NCBI GenBank assembly: GCA_030608565.1
Contig: JAUWDY010000017.1
Location: forward strand, 1-38,899
Length of the DNA: 38,899 nt
Origin: Candidatus Bathyarchaeota archaeon
Lineage (GTDB): Archaea > Thermoproteota > Bathyarchaeia > Bathyarchaeales > Bathyarchaeaceae
Direction: 5' to 3'
Both the position numbers and the translations under genes were made by a program. How positions within the stretch are numbered: the stretch's first letter is position 1; each line of letters begins with the position of its first letter. Positions 1 through 8,319 of this stretch are shown in pieces. Below the pieces are notes generated by a model. It saw only the letters and a list, made by a program, of their open reading frames with translations, searched no databases and was not told where the DNA came from.

Positions 1-104
1 ATATCTGCAGGTAGATAGGTTGAGGTGACCCCTCCCAAATGGATTTCGCCATTTGCGTAAGGCAAACCTGCCGTTATAACGATTTTTCCGAATCTAAACG
101 CCTC
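1..104 (-). CDS. metG: Methionyl-tRNA synthetase, N-terminal fragment (runs off the left edge)
   Basis: Translating the minus strand from about position 92 gives FGKIVITAGLPYANGEIHLG followed by GVTSTYLPAD. This matches the start of archaeal MetRS: the A-LPYANG-IHLG segment carries the class I HIGH-like motif (here HLGG). The enzyme charges tRNA-Met with methionine in the cytoplasm. Only about 30 residues lie inside the window. A GGAGG ribosome-binding site is present at 100-104, but the reading frame from the in-frame stop at 105-107 to the conserved motif contains no ATG, GTG or TTG. The start is therefore either unconventional or hidden by a sequence error. Identity is fairly secure from the motif; the start is not. 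Confidence 0.75.
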
Positions 105-343
105 CTAATCAATAGCGTTAAATGATAACCTTAGCAAGAGAGAATTGAGCTTATAATGTTGTTTGTGTGAGGCAAGTAGTTGACTGAAACCTTAGCGAGT
201 TCAGTACACCTCCAAGCTTTACTCCATATCTTGTAATGCTGTTTTAAACTCAAATACTTAAGCACAACGGAGTCTAAAACCGTGAAACGTCAGTTCAAAT
301 TAATAAGTACAATTCGTCTTTACTACTATTGGTGAATTAACGA

Positions 344-802
344 ATGTTCCAGAAGATTTTAGTTCCTCTGGATGGTTCGGAGCCCTCATCAAAAGCGCTA
401 GAATATGGCATTAATGTAGCCAAGAAATTTAGTTCAGAGATTATATTGCTTCACATATACTCTAAGGCTGTACCATTTGTTGCCCCAGAAACAGGTGCAC
501 TCCCCACTCCATCCATAGCATCCGCAGAAATTACAGTTGAAATCATTGAAGCTGCAAAGAGAATAGGAAACAAAATCTTAGCTGAGGCTAAACACACAGT
601 CGAGAAACAGAAGATTCCCGTGAAGGCGGTCCTGAAAGATGGAGACGCGGTTCATGAGATAGTTCGCACGACGAAGGAGGAGAAGATTGATTTGATTGTT
701 ATGGGCGCGAGGGGAGTGAGTAGAATAAAAGAACTGCTACTAGGCAGCGTAAGTCATGGGGTTTGCAGAAAGACTCATTGCTCGGTAATGATCGTAAAAT
801 GA
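344..802 (+). CDS. Universal stress protein (UspA family)
   Basis: A 152-residue single-domain protein with the UspA signature. The N-terminal strand KILVPLDGSEPSSKAL is followed by a central region ending in LIVMGARGVSRIKELLLGSVSHGV, which contains the G-x2-G-x9-GS ATP-binding pattern (GARG then LLGSVS), and the final strand CSVMIVK. Members are cytoplasmic ATP- or AMP-binding proteins linked to stress survival; the exact ligand and partner here cannot be told. A GGTGA ribosome-binding site at about 331-335 lies 8 nt before the ATG. Its length is normal for the family. It is monocistronic, divergent from metG and convergent with the small winged-helix gene downstream. Confidence 0.92.
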   Translation: MFQKILVPLDGSEPSSKALEYGINVAKKFSSEIILLHIYSKAVPFVAPETGALPTPSIASAEITVEIIEAAKRIGNKILAEAKHTVEKQKIPVKAVLKDGDAVHEIVRTTKEEKIDLIVMGARGVSRIKELLLGSVSHGVCRKTHCSVMIVK

Positions 803-860
803 GCTGTTCTCTTTCGAATGGACGTTCACACTTACTCATTCAAACTCTCTACGCCTTGGC

Positions 861-1070
861 TTACGTGTCACTGGAATTCGAACTGGAAAGTTTATATCGC
901 CTACCTTCTACGGTGTAAATTTTTTCTTTTTCGAACAAATGTCGTAAAGCTTTGTAAACATTTTTTGTAGGCTCTCCGAGACGTTGCGAGGTTTCAGCTA
1001 GAGTTAAAGGCTTATCAACTTGACTGAACAACGATAGAATTGCCTTTTCAAGCTTCTTTCTCTTACTCAT
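861..1070 (-). CDS. Small winged helix-turn-helix DNA-binding protein
   Basis: A 69-residue basic protein made almost entirely of a winged-helix domain. A first helix (KLEKAILSLFSQ) is followed by the helix-turn-helix LTLAETSQRLGEPTKNVYKALRHLFEKEKI, then a short hairpin wing (YTVEGRRYKL). The LTLAETSQRLG-ptknVykALrhL pattern is that of archaeal regulators that sense nothing themselves, or of orphan DNA-binding modules. A GGTGATGG ribosome-binding site sits just upstream of the ATG. There is no obvious operon partner, and its target is unknown. The fold is clear; the function beyond DNA binding is inference. Confidence 0.7.
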   Translation of the reverse strand: MSKRKKLEKAILSLFSQVDKPLTLAETSQRLGEPTKNVYKALRHLFEKEKIYTVEGRRYKLSSSNSSDT

Positions 1071-1189
1071 TCCATCACCTTTCGAAAGAGGAAATCAAAT
1101 ATTGTATAAAAAGATTAGACTTAAAAAATGTGTGCTGAGCCTTTAGATGACTGGAGACAAAGCAACTTCCAAATCTGCCCACCCAACGA

Positions 1190-1240
1190 GTTGTTGGATG
1201 GTGCTCGCACACACACTTTTTGCGTGCAATGCATGCATGC
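1190..1240. repeat. Copy 1 of the TTGGATGGTGCTC repeat plus ATGCATGCAT palindrome
   Basis: Positions 1192-1203 hold TTGGATGGTGCTC-like sequence followed by GCACACACAC, and 1229-1238 hold the palindrome ATGCATGCAT. The first element recurs near 1663-1678 and at the 3' end of tRNA-Glu (17262-17276). The palindrome recurs in other gaps. Both sit between the winged-helix gene and the membrane-protein gene. Confidence 0.55.
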
Positions 1241-1246
1241 CTGCGC

Positions 1247-1561
1247 TTAAATCGTGGAAACAACCAGGTTAATTAGAACTACAAAAACGTAAAAAGCTAC
1301 AAGAACCTTCAGAAGTCCCAGAAAGAGTTTCTTGGCGAATTTCCAGTCATTCGGGCTAGCGACCTTCCGAGCGACTACACATAGTAGCCCAAAAAACAAA
1401 ACCAACCCGATCTTGAACCAAGCCGCCAGAAAGAAGCCTAGCCGCTCCCAAGCGTGCAACGTTACAGGATTGACTTCATAAGCTGGCACAGTCGTAAATA
1501 TGTCGAAAACATTTAATGAAAGCAACAATAGAAACCAGATCCCAAGAGATGGTGGCTTCAT
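1247..1561 (-). CDS. Small multi-spanning membrane protein, DUF5658-like
   Basis: A 104-residue protein starting MKPPSLGIWFLLLLSLNVFDIFTT with about three hydrophobic segments (residues 7-25, 45-62 and 80-103). The LNVFDIFTT...E-NP-t stretch early in the protein resembles the DUF5658 family of small archaeal membrane proteins; this is a resemblance seen by eye. The start at 1561 is preferred over an upstream in-frame start because an AAGGAGA ribosome-binding site lies directly before it and the added upstream residues are low-complexity sequence encoded by the GT/AC repeat region. Function unknown. Confidence 0.6.
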   Translation of the reverse strand: MKPPSLGIWFLLLLSLNVFDIFTTVPAYEVNPVTLHAWERLGFFLAAWFKIGLVLFFGLLCVVARKVASPNDWKFAKKLFLGLLKVLVAFYVFVVLINLVVSTI

Positions 1562-1872
1562 TCGGATTCTCCTTTCCCAACGATGAAAAGGCGCGAACAC
1601 TTTCAAAAACATATCGGTGTTTCCTTTGTGCGCATGTGCATGCAGCGAATTATTGTGTGTGTAGGTTGGATGGTGCTCACACACACACACTTTTAATTGG
1701 TGGGGGCTCCGCCCCCAAACCCCCATTCAGGTGTTTTCCCAAATCTATCGGTAGACTAAATGTTTCCTAGTTCCATTAGTGAACTGCAAACAAAATAGAA
1801 TACAGAAAAAAGACTAGTAGAAAACAGAACAGACCATAGTTTTCAGCTATATTCTGTAAACTATATGCGTAC
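1562..1872. repeat. Gene-free stretch with GT/AC inverted repeat and a GC-rich hairpin
   Basis: This 311-bp gap contains a copy of GGTTGGATGGTGCTC at about 1663-1678, flanked by GTGTGTGT on the left and a run of AC dinucleotides on the right, so the flanks can pair and present the core in a loop. At about 1708-1721 there is a perfect hairpin GGGGGC-TCC-GCCCCC followed by a second C-rich run. AT-rich DNA after 1790, with TATA-like stretches near 1843-1866, is the probable promoter of the methyltransferase operon. Confidence 0.5.
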
Positions 1873-2883
1873 ATGCAAACTGTATGCATAATAAAAAGAA
1901 AGACAAACAAATTATTAGGAAGTTCCTACAAATTAACCTACGATTTGCCAATGCGCCCATTATACAGCACTAAGAGGGGTACCTTATATAATGGTGATTC
2001 AGCAAACATTTTGAAAGAGAAATGCTTCTATGGTTTTAGGCATAAGATCAACTTGATATTTACCTCACCTCCTTTTCCGTTGATTAGAAGTAAAGCTTAT
2101 GGCAACCTCAATGGTCAAGATTACATTGAGTGGTTGTCTGGTTTTGGCCCTATTTTTAAAGAATTGCTTGCTCCGGATGGTTCTCTAGTCATTGAGCTCG
2201 GAAATGCCTGGCAGACAGGTAGCCCAACAATGTCACTAACATCAATACAGAGTCTAATCGAACTAAAGAAAAAAGGAAACTTCCATTTATGTCAAGAATT
2301 TATTTGGAACAATACTTCAAAACTTCCATCTCCTGCACAATGGGTTAATGTTGAAAGAATACGAGTAAAAGATGCGTTTACACGTCTTTGGTGGCTATCC
2401 TCCAAACCACGGCCAAAAGCAGACAACCGGCGAGTACTGAATGAATACAGTTCCTCAATGAAACGACTATTGAAGAGAAAGCTGTACAATTCAGGTAATA
2501 GACCGTCTGAACATAAAATCGGTGAACAAAGTTTTCTGAACGACAATAGAGGCGCAATTCCCTCAAATGTGCTGTCAATCCCAAATACAGTTTCAAAAGA
2601 CCCATATCTCACATACTGCAAGGAAAAAGGAATCAAGCCTAATCCTTCAAGAATGCCCTTGGAGTTAGCGAAGTTCTTCATCCTTTTTTTGACCGATGAA
2701 AGTGACACCGTTCTCGATCCGTTCGCTGGGAGCAATGTTACCGGGTATGTTGCTGAAATATGTGGTCGAAGATGGATAAGCGTCGAAATTGATGAAATCT
2801 ATGCCAATTCATCAAGGTCTAGATTCAACAACTCTTGGATAATCACCCAGAAATGCATGGAACAACATCTCTGCAAGGAGTAG
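1873..2883 (+). CDS. DNA methyltransferase (N4-cytosine/N6-adenine type), first gene of a defence operon
   Basis: The 336-residue protein carries catalytic motif IV as TSPPFP (about residue 64) early and the AdoMet-binding motif I as DPFAGSNVTGYVAE (about 281) late. This permuted order is that of beta-class amino-methyltransferases; SPPF leans towards N4-cytosine. It would transfer a methyl group from AdoMet to an exocyclic amino group in a specific DNA sequence. The region between the motifs probably holds the target-recognition part. The stop is separated by a single base from the GTG start of the helicase, and the downstream genes read as one operon. An in-frame ATG at 1951 (MRPLYSTKRG) is an equally reasonable start, because conserved sequence begins there. 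In this context it probably marks self DNA for the rest of the system. Confidence 0.88.
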   Translation: MQTVCIIKRKTNKLLGSSYKLTYDLPMRPLYSTKRGTLYNGDSANILKEKCFYGFRHKINLIFTSPPFPLIRSKAYGNLNGQDYIEWLSGFGPIFKELLAPDGSLVIELGNAWQTGSPTMSLTSIQSLIELKKKGNFHLCQEFIWNNTSKLPSPAQWVNVERIRVKDAFTRLWWLSSKPRPKADNRRVLNEYSSSMKRLLKRKLYNSGNRPSEHKIGEQSFLNDNRGAIPSNVLSIPNTVSKDPYLTYCKEKGIKPNPSRMPLELAKFFILFLTDESDTVLDPFAGSNVTGYVAEICGRRWISVEIDEIYANSSRSRFNNSWIITQKCMEQHLCKE

Positions 2884-2884
2884 A

Positions 2885-5065
2885 GTGTCTATCTTGAATC
2901 CAGTAACTTCAGGCGATGTTGGTCTCCGCAAATTAAGGCTGAAATCAGAATACAATTCAGATGACGATAACGTTATCAAAGACCTTTACGGCCCCTGTCT
3001 GAAAGAATCGATTAAATATGATAGGGCTGTGGGGTATTTTCGAGCCAACATTTACCGGGAATTAGGTGAACACTTGTTAGATTTTGTAATAAGGGGCGGA
3101 ATGGTTAGAATTGTTACCTCGCCTGATATTCCCGAACCTGACGAAACTGCAGCCAGGGAAGGTTATGCACTTCGAGGCAAAAGATCGGTTGAGGAAAAAG
3201 AAACGAACCTAATTAGAGTAATGGAAACCATGTCTAAAAATCCAAAAGAATCTGATTGTCTTGATATGTTACGGCTTCTTATCGAGAAAGGTTCACTTGA
3301 CCTATTTGTAGCAATTAGAAAAGGAGGAATCTACCACCGAAAAATCGGCATATTTGCTGATGCACTCAACAATAGAGTTGTATTCTCTGGTTCTGGAAAT
3401 GAGACAAGCAGAGCAGTCTGCCCATTGGAAGACTGGGGTAATGATGAAGATTTCGATGTTTTTCGTAGTTGGGGAGATAAAATTGAAGTAAAAAAAGCTG
3501 AGAAGAAAGAACAACACTTGGAAACTCTGTTTGCAGGAGGAAGTAAAAGGACAAAGGTAAGACTGCTCAATCAAGTTGAGCGAGATTATTTGAATCGATT
3601 TCGTTCGCATAATTCTTTTGAAGATTGCCGAAGAGGGGCAAGAGAAAGATCCCGTTATTTCGAAACCTCACAAAAACCTCAGAAGGGAATTTCTCTCTAT
3701 ACTTATCAACGTGACGCGATAAAGGCATGGAAAGCAGCAGGCAATGTTGGCATGCTTTCAATGGCAACTGCAACAGGGAAAACATATACTGCATTATTTG
3801 CAGTAGAGAATCTACTCCTACAAGGCAATCCTATTTTGATATTGGTTCCAAGTAAGATTCTCATCGATCACTGGTCAAAGGCGGTTTCGAAAATCTACCC
3901 TAATGTACCAGTCCTTTTAGCGGGCGGGGGGCATTCCTGGAAGGCAGAGACAAATAAGCGCATGTTCATATCCAAAATAAGTCGTCCTCGTATTATCTTG
4001 GCAACTATGGACACAGCGGTTTCAGATGATTTCATAGAATTCTTCAAACAGTCTCAGAATCCAGTGTTAATTGCCGATGAGGCTCATAGATTAGGCAGCG
4101 AAGTTCGTAGAAAGATACTAGATTTAGATTTCATAGCCAGATTAGGGTTATCAGCAACGCCAGAAAGGTTGTTTGATGAAGAAGGATCCGCAATCTTAGT
4201 TAATACATTTGGTGAAACTCCTGTGTATTTTTTAGATATTGGTGCTTCTGTAAGGCTTTCAGATGATGATACAAAAGAAGTGGCAATTCTTGGGCATTTC
4301 CTAAGCAAGTATGAATACTATTATTACACTGTAAATCTGACTGAAAGGGAACAAAAACGATGGAATTCACTAACCAAACAGATAAAGCAGTTAGTTGCCA
4401 TACATCAATCCAAAAAAAAGAAGGAAGATACAAAATCAAACATTAGATTAAATCTGCTATTGATTGCGAGAGCAAGAATCATAAAGAAAGCTGAGAACAA
4501 AGTTAGGATTGTAAAGCAAATTATCAAAGAGAAGTATCCTTCAAATGGAAAATGGATAATTTATTGTGAAGATGAAAATCAATTAAACTTAGTTACCGAT
4601 TCAATTACATCTGATCATAGTCATTTAGTAGCATTGAAATATCATTCAAAAATGGCATTGGAGAAACGAGACAGAGCGCTTGAGTATTTTGAGCAGAATC
4701 CGAGTGTCATAGTAAGCATTAGATGTCTTGATGAAGGTGTCGATGTACCTTCAGCTGATGGCGCAATAATATTAGCCTCTTCTAGCAATCCACGCCAATT
4801 TATACAAAGACGAGGTCGAGTACTAAGAACGGCGAGAGGTAAGAAGGGTGCAACCATAATAGATGTAATCGTCTTGCCAAATTCTAGCGAGACGGATGTG
4901 CCATTCTCGATAGTCAAAGGCGAATTGGCCAGAGCTTGGAATTTCGCGAGGAACGCGCAGAATCGAGACATAACACACAGACTGTGGAGAAAATGTAAGG
5001 AATATGGCGTAGACTTGGAACTAGACGCACGATTAGGTTTTGAAGAAGAGAAAATGGAGGATTAA
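2885..5065 (+). CDS. SF2 (DEAH) helicase with N-terminal phospholipase D-like nuclease domain
   Basis: A 726-residue protein. The N-terminal third holds one HKD-type phosphodiesterase motif, HRKIGIFAD (about 151) followed by SGSGNET (about 168), the H-x-K...D...GS-x-N pattern of PLD-family nucleases. The rest is a superfamily 2 helicase: Walker A ATATGKT (about 295-301), motif II ADEAH (about 397), motif III LSATP (about 420) and motif VI QRRGRVLR (about 640). It starts with GTG, and AGGAG at 2876-2880 is the ribosome-binding site inside the end of the methyltransferase gene. PLD-helicase fusions are known from Dnd-like and helicase-methylase-ATPase defence loci, where the protein is thought to translocate on and cut foreign DNA. 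Domain calls are secure; the role is inferred from context. Confidence 0.9.
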   Translation: MSILNPVTSGDVGLRKLRLKSEYNSDDDNVIKDLYGPCLKESIKYDRAVGYFRANIYRELGEHLLDFVIRGGMVRIVTSPDIPEPDETAAREGYALRGKRSVEEKETNLIRVMETMSKNPKESDCLDMLRLLIEKGSLDLFVAIRKGGIYHRKIGIFADALNNRVVFSGSGNETSRAVCPLEDWGNDEDFDVFRSWGDKIEVKKAEKKEQHLETLFAGGSKRTKVRLLNQVERDYLNRFRSHNSFEDCRRGARERSRYFETSQKPQKGISLYTYQRDAIKAWKAAGNVGMLSMATATGKTYTALFAVENLLLQGNPILILVPSKILIDHWSKAVSKIYPNVPVLLAGGGHSWKAETNKRMFISKISRPRIILATMDTAVSDDFIEFFKQSQNPVLIADEAHRLGSEVRRKILDLDFIARLGLSATPERLFDEEGSAILVNTFGETPVYFLDIGASVRLSDDDTKEVAILGHFLSKYEYYYYTVNLTEREQKRWNSLTKQIKQLVAIHQSKKKKEDTKSNIRLNLLLIARARIIKKAENKVRIVKQIIKEKYPSNGKWIIYCEDENQLNLVTDSITSDHSHLVALKYHSKMALEKRDRALEYFEQNPSVIVSIRCLDEGVDVPSADGAIILASSSNPRQFIQRRGRVLRTARGKKGATIIDVIVLPNSSETDVPFSIVKGELARAWNFARNAQNRDITHRLWRKCKEYGVDLELDARLGFEEEKMED

Positions 5066-5066
5066 G

Positions 5067-5243
5067 ATGAAAGATGAGAAATTGTTGAAAGTACTGATTG
5101 AAACAAATGAAAAAAGAGAGAACCCAGTAAATCCAGACATTCTTAGACAGATTCTTTCAATAATCATGTTAAACCCCTTAGAAGAAGACAGAGGCCGAAG
5201 CCAAGATCAAATCAAGCACATCATAACAAAGACTAGAGAGTGA
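5067..5243 (+). CDS. 58-residue charged protein inside the defence operon
   Basis: ATG at 5067 lies one base after the helicase stop, with GGAGG at 5056-5060 as a well-placed ribosome-binding site. The product (MKDEKLLKVLIETNEKRENP...) is helical and highly charged with no membrane segment or known motif. The next gene begins 6 nt after its stop. Its conserved-looking spacing and strong ribosome-binding site argue that it is translated. It could be a small adaptor between helicase and ATPase, comparable in place to the small Dnd-type subunits, but this is only inference. I do not recognise a family. Confidence 0.6.
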   Translation: MKDEKLLKVLIETNEKRENPVNPDILRQILSIIMLNPLEEDRGRSQDQIKHIITKTRE

Positions 5244-5249
5244 AAGAAA

Positions 5250-7259
5250 ATGAAAATAACAAAGATTAAACTTCAAAATTTTGGCCCATTCTATGATGTG
5301 CATGAAATTATATTTCCTAGCGGTAGTGGTGTAAACATTATACACGGTAATACAGGACAAGGAAAGACATCGATACAGAGAGCTATTTTGTGGTGCCTGT
5401 ATGGAAAAGTATTAGATAGGAACGGCAAAGAGATCCCGCCAACTTCGCTGTTGAATAGATCCGCGTTCAGAGACGGTAATTTTGCATTTGCAGTTAGCAT
5501 ATCTTTTGGTCACGAAGGGAAAAATTGTGTGTTGACTCGCAAGACGGCAGCTCTTGTCCATCAAGACAGGAGGTACTTGCATGGAATGAAATCGTCTTTA
5601 GTGGAAAACGGAGACCCCGTGGCAACTACTTTAAGCGAAACCCGACTGAAAATTGAGAGAATTTTGCCATTTAATGTCAGCAGATTTTTCTTTTTTGATG
5701 GAGAAATGCTCGTAAAATATGAGGAATTGTTAGATCAAGATAGCCGATCAATGAGAATATTGAGAGATTCAATAGAACACATTTTGGGAATTCCTTATTT
5801 AAGAACTGCTAGAGACGACCTTTACGAAGTGGAAAGGAAACTGGAGAAAGAACTTGCAAGGCTCCTAAGAAGAATTGGTGGAAAAGATTATGATGAGTTG
5901 GCTGAACTCTATCAGTATTGTTGTGAAGAAATTGAAAGAAAAAAGGACCTAATAAAAAAGCTTCAGGGTCAGATAGATTCTTTAGAAGAAGAGATTGCAA
6001 CGAAAAAGAGAAGATTAACGGAAATACGATCAGTCCAGGAAGATGCCATAAGAAGGAGAGAGATCGACAGTCAAATTGAAATGCTAGAAACGAGAGGCGA
6101 GTCCGAAAAAATAAGGCTGAAAAACTTGAATTCCGGGCTTTACAAAACGATTCTTTCATCGACAGCTAAAAGCATAATAGATCAACTGAAATTGAAACAT
6201 GAAAAGGTTATGGGCAAATATAATGAAAAACAACAATTACTAGGCAAATTGAAGAGTCTAAAACATGCTATTGATGCCGCGAGGTGCAGATTCTGCGGGA
6301 GTATACTTAATCCTACGAAACTCAAAGAATTCGAAAATGAATATAAAGAAACAGAGGTTAAGATTGAATCTCTGACGGAAATTCCAGAACCTAATCTTGT
6401 ATATGAAACTTCAGCAAGATACTTGGAAAAAATGAGATCCCAATTAGTGAAATCCAACGAGTATGGACAAATTGATGAAAAACTTGCTGAAATTGCACAC
6501 AAAATAGCAAGTCAAAAGGCAATCCTTAAGCAGGTAGAACAGAAACTAATTGATGTTGATGAAGAGGAGCCTTTTAGATTGGAGACTCGAATTAGAGATG
6601 AAAAGGAAGAAGTGGGTCGCTTGAAGGGAGAAAAATCTTCTGTAGAGGATCAACTTGGAGAAGATTTTCAGACTCAGTCTGAGTTAAATCAGAAATTGGC
6701 TAGGATAAATCGAGAGGAGATAAACACATTAGGAGAAATGATTGACTATACTAAAAGAATCTCAGATGTATTTGAAGAATCAATCGCAGTTTATCGAAAC
6801 AAACGAAGGAAAGAAGTAGAATCAAAGGCAACTGAAATATTCCGAGAGATAAGGTCAAAGGAGGATTTTTCAAGACTCGATATAAATGAAAACTTTGGTC
6901 TTAGCATTGTTACAAAAAGCGGCACACTGTTGAATAGAGCAGAATGGCGTTCTGCTGGGGAAGAACAGATTGTTGCCCTCGCATTGATTGGTGCGCTAAA
7001 CAAGTGCGCCAAGATAGAAGCGCCAGTCTTCATGGATACACCATTTGCCCGATTGGATATAGCACACGGACAAAGGGTCTTAACATATCTTCCGAAAATG
7101 TCAGATCAAGTAGTAGTTTTCGTTACAGATAGAGAATTCAGAAAAGAAGACGAAGTATATCTTGAAGGAAAAATCATTAGCGATTACAGCTTAGAATATA
7201 GAGGCGAAGATGAAGGATCTTACATAATTATGACATCCCATATCGGAGGTTCTGCATGA
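5250..7259 (+). CDS. DndD/Rad50-like SMC-family ATPase
   Basis: A 669-residue ABC-type ATPase with the layout of DndD and Rad50. The N-terminal head IKLQNFGPFYDVHEI carries Walker A GNTGQGKTS (residues 33-41). Two long coiled coils (about 190-340 and 365-500) flank a central C-R-F-C (about 346-349) that looks like a zinc hook. The C-terminal head has the ABC signature SAGEEQ (about 567), Walker B APVFMDTPF with ARLD (about 590-600) and a switch region VVVFVTDREF. Such proteins bind DNA and dimerise with ATP; in phosphorothioate and helicase-methylase-ATPase systems they act with the helicase in restriction. The stop overlaps the start of the next gene in an ATGA. The family assignment is firm; the nature of the DNA substrate is unknown. 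Confidence 0.9.
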   Translation: MKITKIKLQNFGPFYDVHEIIFPSGSGVNIIHGNTGQGKTSIQRAILWCLYGKVLDRNGKEIPPTSLLNRSAFRDGNFAFAVSISFGHEGKNCVLTRKTAALVHQDRRYLHGMKSSLVENGDPVATTLSETRLKIERILPFNVSRFFFFDGEMLVKYEELLDQDSRSMRILRDSIEHILGIPYLRTARDDLYEVERKLEKELARLLRRIGGKDYDELAELYQYCCEEIERKKDLIKKLQGQIDSLEEEIATKKRRLTEIRSVQEDAIRRREIDSQIEMLETRGESEKIRLKNLNSGLYKTILSSTAKSIIDQLKLKHEKVMGKYNEKQQLLGKLKSLKHAIDAARCRFCGSILNPTKLKEFENEYKETEVKIESLTEIPEPNLVYETSARYLEKMRSQLVKSNEYGQIDEKLAEIAHKIASQKAILKQVEQKLIDVDEEEPFRLETRIRDEKEEVGRLKGEKSSVEDQLGEDFQTQSELNQKLARINREEINTLGEMIDYTKRISDVFEESIAVYRNKRRKEVESKATEIFREIRSKEDFSRLDINENFGLSIVTKSGTLLNRAEWRSAGEEQIVALALIGALNKCAKIEAPVFMDTPFARLDIAHGQRVLTYLPKMSDQVVVFVTDREFRKEDEVYLEGKIISDYSLEYRGEDEGSYIIMTSHIGGSA

Positions 7260-8176
7260 GTTCAGCCTTTGGAGACATCAGAACACTTCCCGCTAGCAAA
7301 ATGGCTAAGAAACAAATGAAGCAATTAGTTTCAAAAGATCTCTTCAATGAACAGAGAGATGTTTGGACTCTGGGCGCCGCCCTTGGCATAGTTTCTGGGA
7401 ATACGTATGAACGCGGCAATAGAGGAACATTCCAGAATGTCAACAGCCTGGACCCAGAAGGAATATTCTCGGCTATTATGTTTGGTCTCCACCCTAATGC
7501 CACTCCAAAGGAACGAGCGAAAAAATTGGTGGATCATGCAGAGTGGGGTATAAGAGAAATCTTTCGCAGAGAGCAAAGCGGAACACTTGATTTCGCGAAA
7601 CTATGTGAATATGGTTCTCTACCTGAAAAACTTAGATTTAGATTAGAGAAAGAAATTGAAGAAAAGAAGAAACGCCTAGTTGATGTAAGAGAGTTGATGA
7701 AAGATGGTGAAACTGAGAAGATTGAGTTCAAGTCTTCCATGTGTTGGGATTATGACGAAGGAAGAAGAAGCAAAATCATGGAATTTGCGGTGGCAAAGAC
7801 GGTTTCTGCCTTCATGAATTCAGACGGTGGACATTTACTAATAGGTGTTAGAGACGACAAGCAGATACTTGGACTAGATAAGGACTTTGAAGCGATAAAG
7901 AAGCCTGGTACAGATGCATTTGAACTACATTTCACCAACATGATCAACAAATATCTTGGAAAAGAAAACAGACCCTATGTCAAAATACGATTTGAAGACT
8001 TAGATTGCAAAAAAATCGGTGTTGTTATTGTTCCAAATAGAGCCCCAGAGCCCGTCTATGTAGGATCTGAAAGAGGAGAAGAGGAATTCTACGTACGCCT
8101 AGGCAATTCATCTCATCCTTTGAGTGTCAGACAAGCAGCAACATACATTAAAAATCACTTTTTGAAAAAGACCTAA
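7256..8176 (+). CDS. AlbA_2 (Schlafen-like) domain protein with an N-terminal Dnd-associated-like region
   Basis: A 306-residue protein. The C-terminal half has the AlbA_2/divergent-AAA_4 pattern: EKIEFKSSMCWD (about 153), the helix KTVSAFMNSDGGHLLIGVRDD with the hallmark N-s-dGG-l-iGV, and VPNRAPEPVY plus a final FYVRLGNSSHPL strand. Schlafen-like AlbA_2 domains are nucleic-acid binders, often nucleases, in defence loci. The N-terminal half (KDLFNEQRDVWTLGAALGI...) resembles small proteins associated with Dnd systems, a resemblance judged by eye. It overlaps the ATPase gene by 4 nt (ATGA) behind a GGAGG, so the two products are probably made in fixed ratio. It is the last gene of the operon; a run of seven T follows at about 8250. 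Confidence 0.8.
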   Translation: MSSAFGDIRTLPASKMAKKQMKQLVSKDLFNEQRDVWTLGAALGIVSGNTYERGNRGTFQNVNSLDPEGIFSAIMFGLHPNATPKERAKKLVDHAEWGIREIFRREQSGTLDFAKLCEYGSLPEKLRFRLEKEIEEKKKRLVDVRELMKDGETEKIEFKSSMCWDYDEGRRSKIMEFAVAKTVSAFMNSDGGHLLIGVRDDKQILGLDKDFEAIKKPGTDAFELHFTNMINKYLGKENRPYVKIRFEDLDCKKIGVVIVPNRAPEPVYVGSERGEEEFYVRLGNSSHPLSVRQAATYIKNHFLKKT

Positions 8177-8247
8177 AGTCGTGCGAGGAAAGAACCCTCT
8201 AATTACGAGAATCTAACTCATGCAAGAAGCATGAAGAGTCACAGACC

Positions 8248-8258
8248 CTTTTTTTATC
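8248..8258 (+). terminator. T-rich transcription terminator after the defence operon
   Basis: A run of T residues at about 8249-8256, some 70 nt after the stop of the last operon gene, fits archaeal intrinsic termination, which needs only a T-tract on the non-template strand. No strong hairpin precedes it. Confidence 0.4.
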
Positions 8259-8319
8259 TTCTGTACGAACCTGCATTGCATGCATGGGGCGCCTCGCAAG
8301 AAGAAGCGCACATAGTCTT

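Noticed and set aside
1708-1722. GGGGGC-TCC-GCCCCC hairpin as a terminator
   Set aside because: No gene ends shortly upstream of it on either strand and no T-run follows; it is described only as a hairpin in the gap.
1562-1726. N-terminal extension of the membrane protein at 1247-1561
   Set aside because: The added residues come from the GT/AC repeat region, and a good ribosome-binding site sits right before the inner ATG at 1561.
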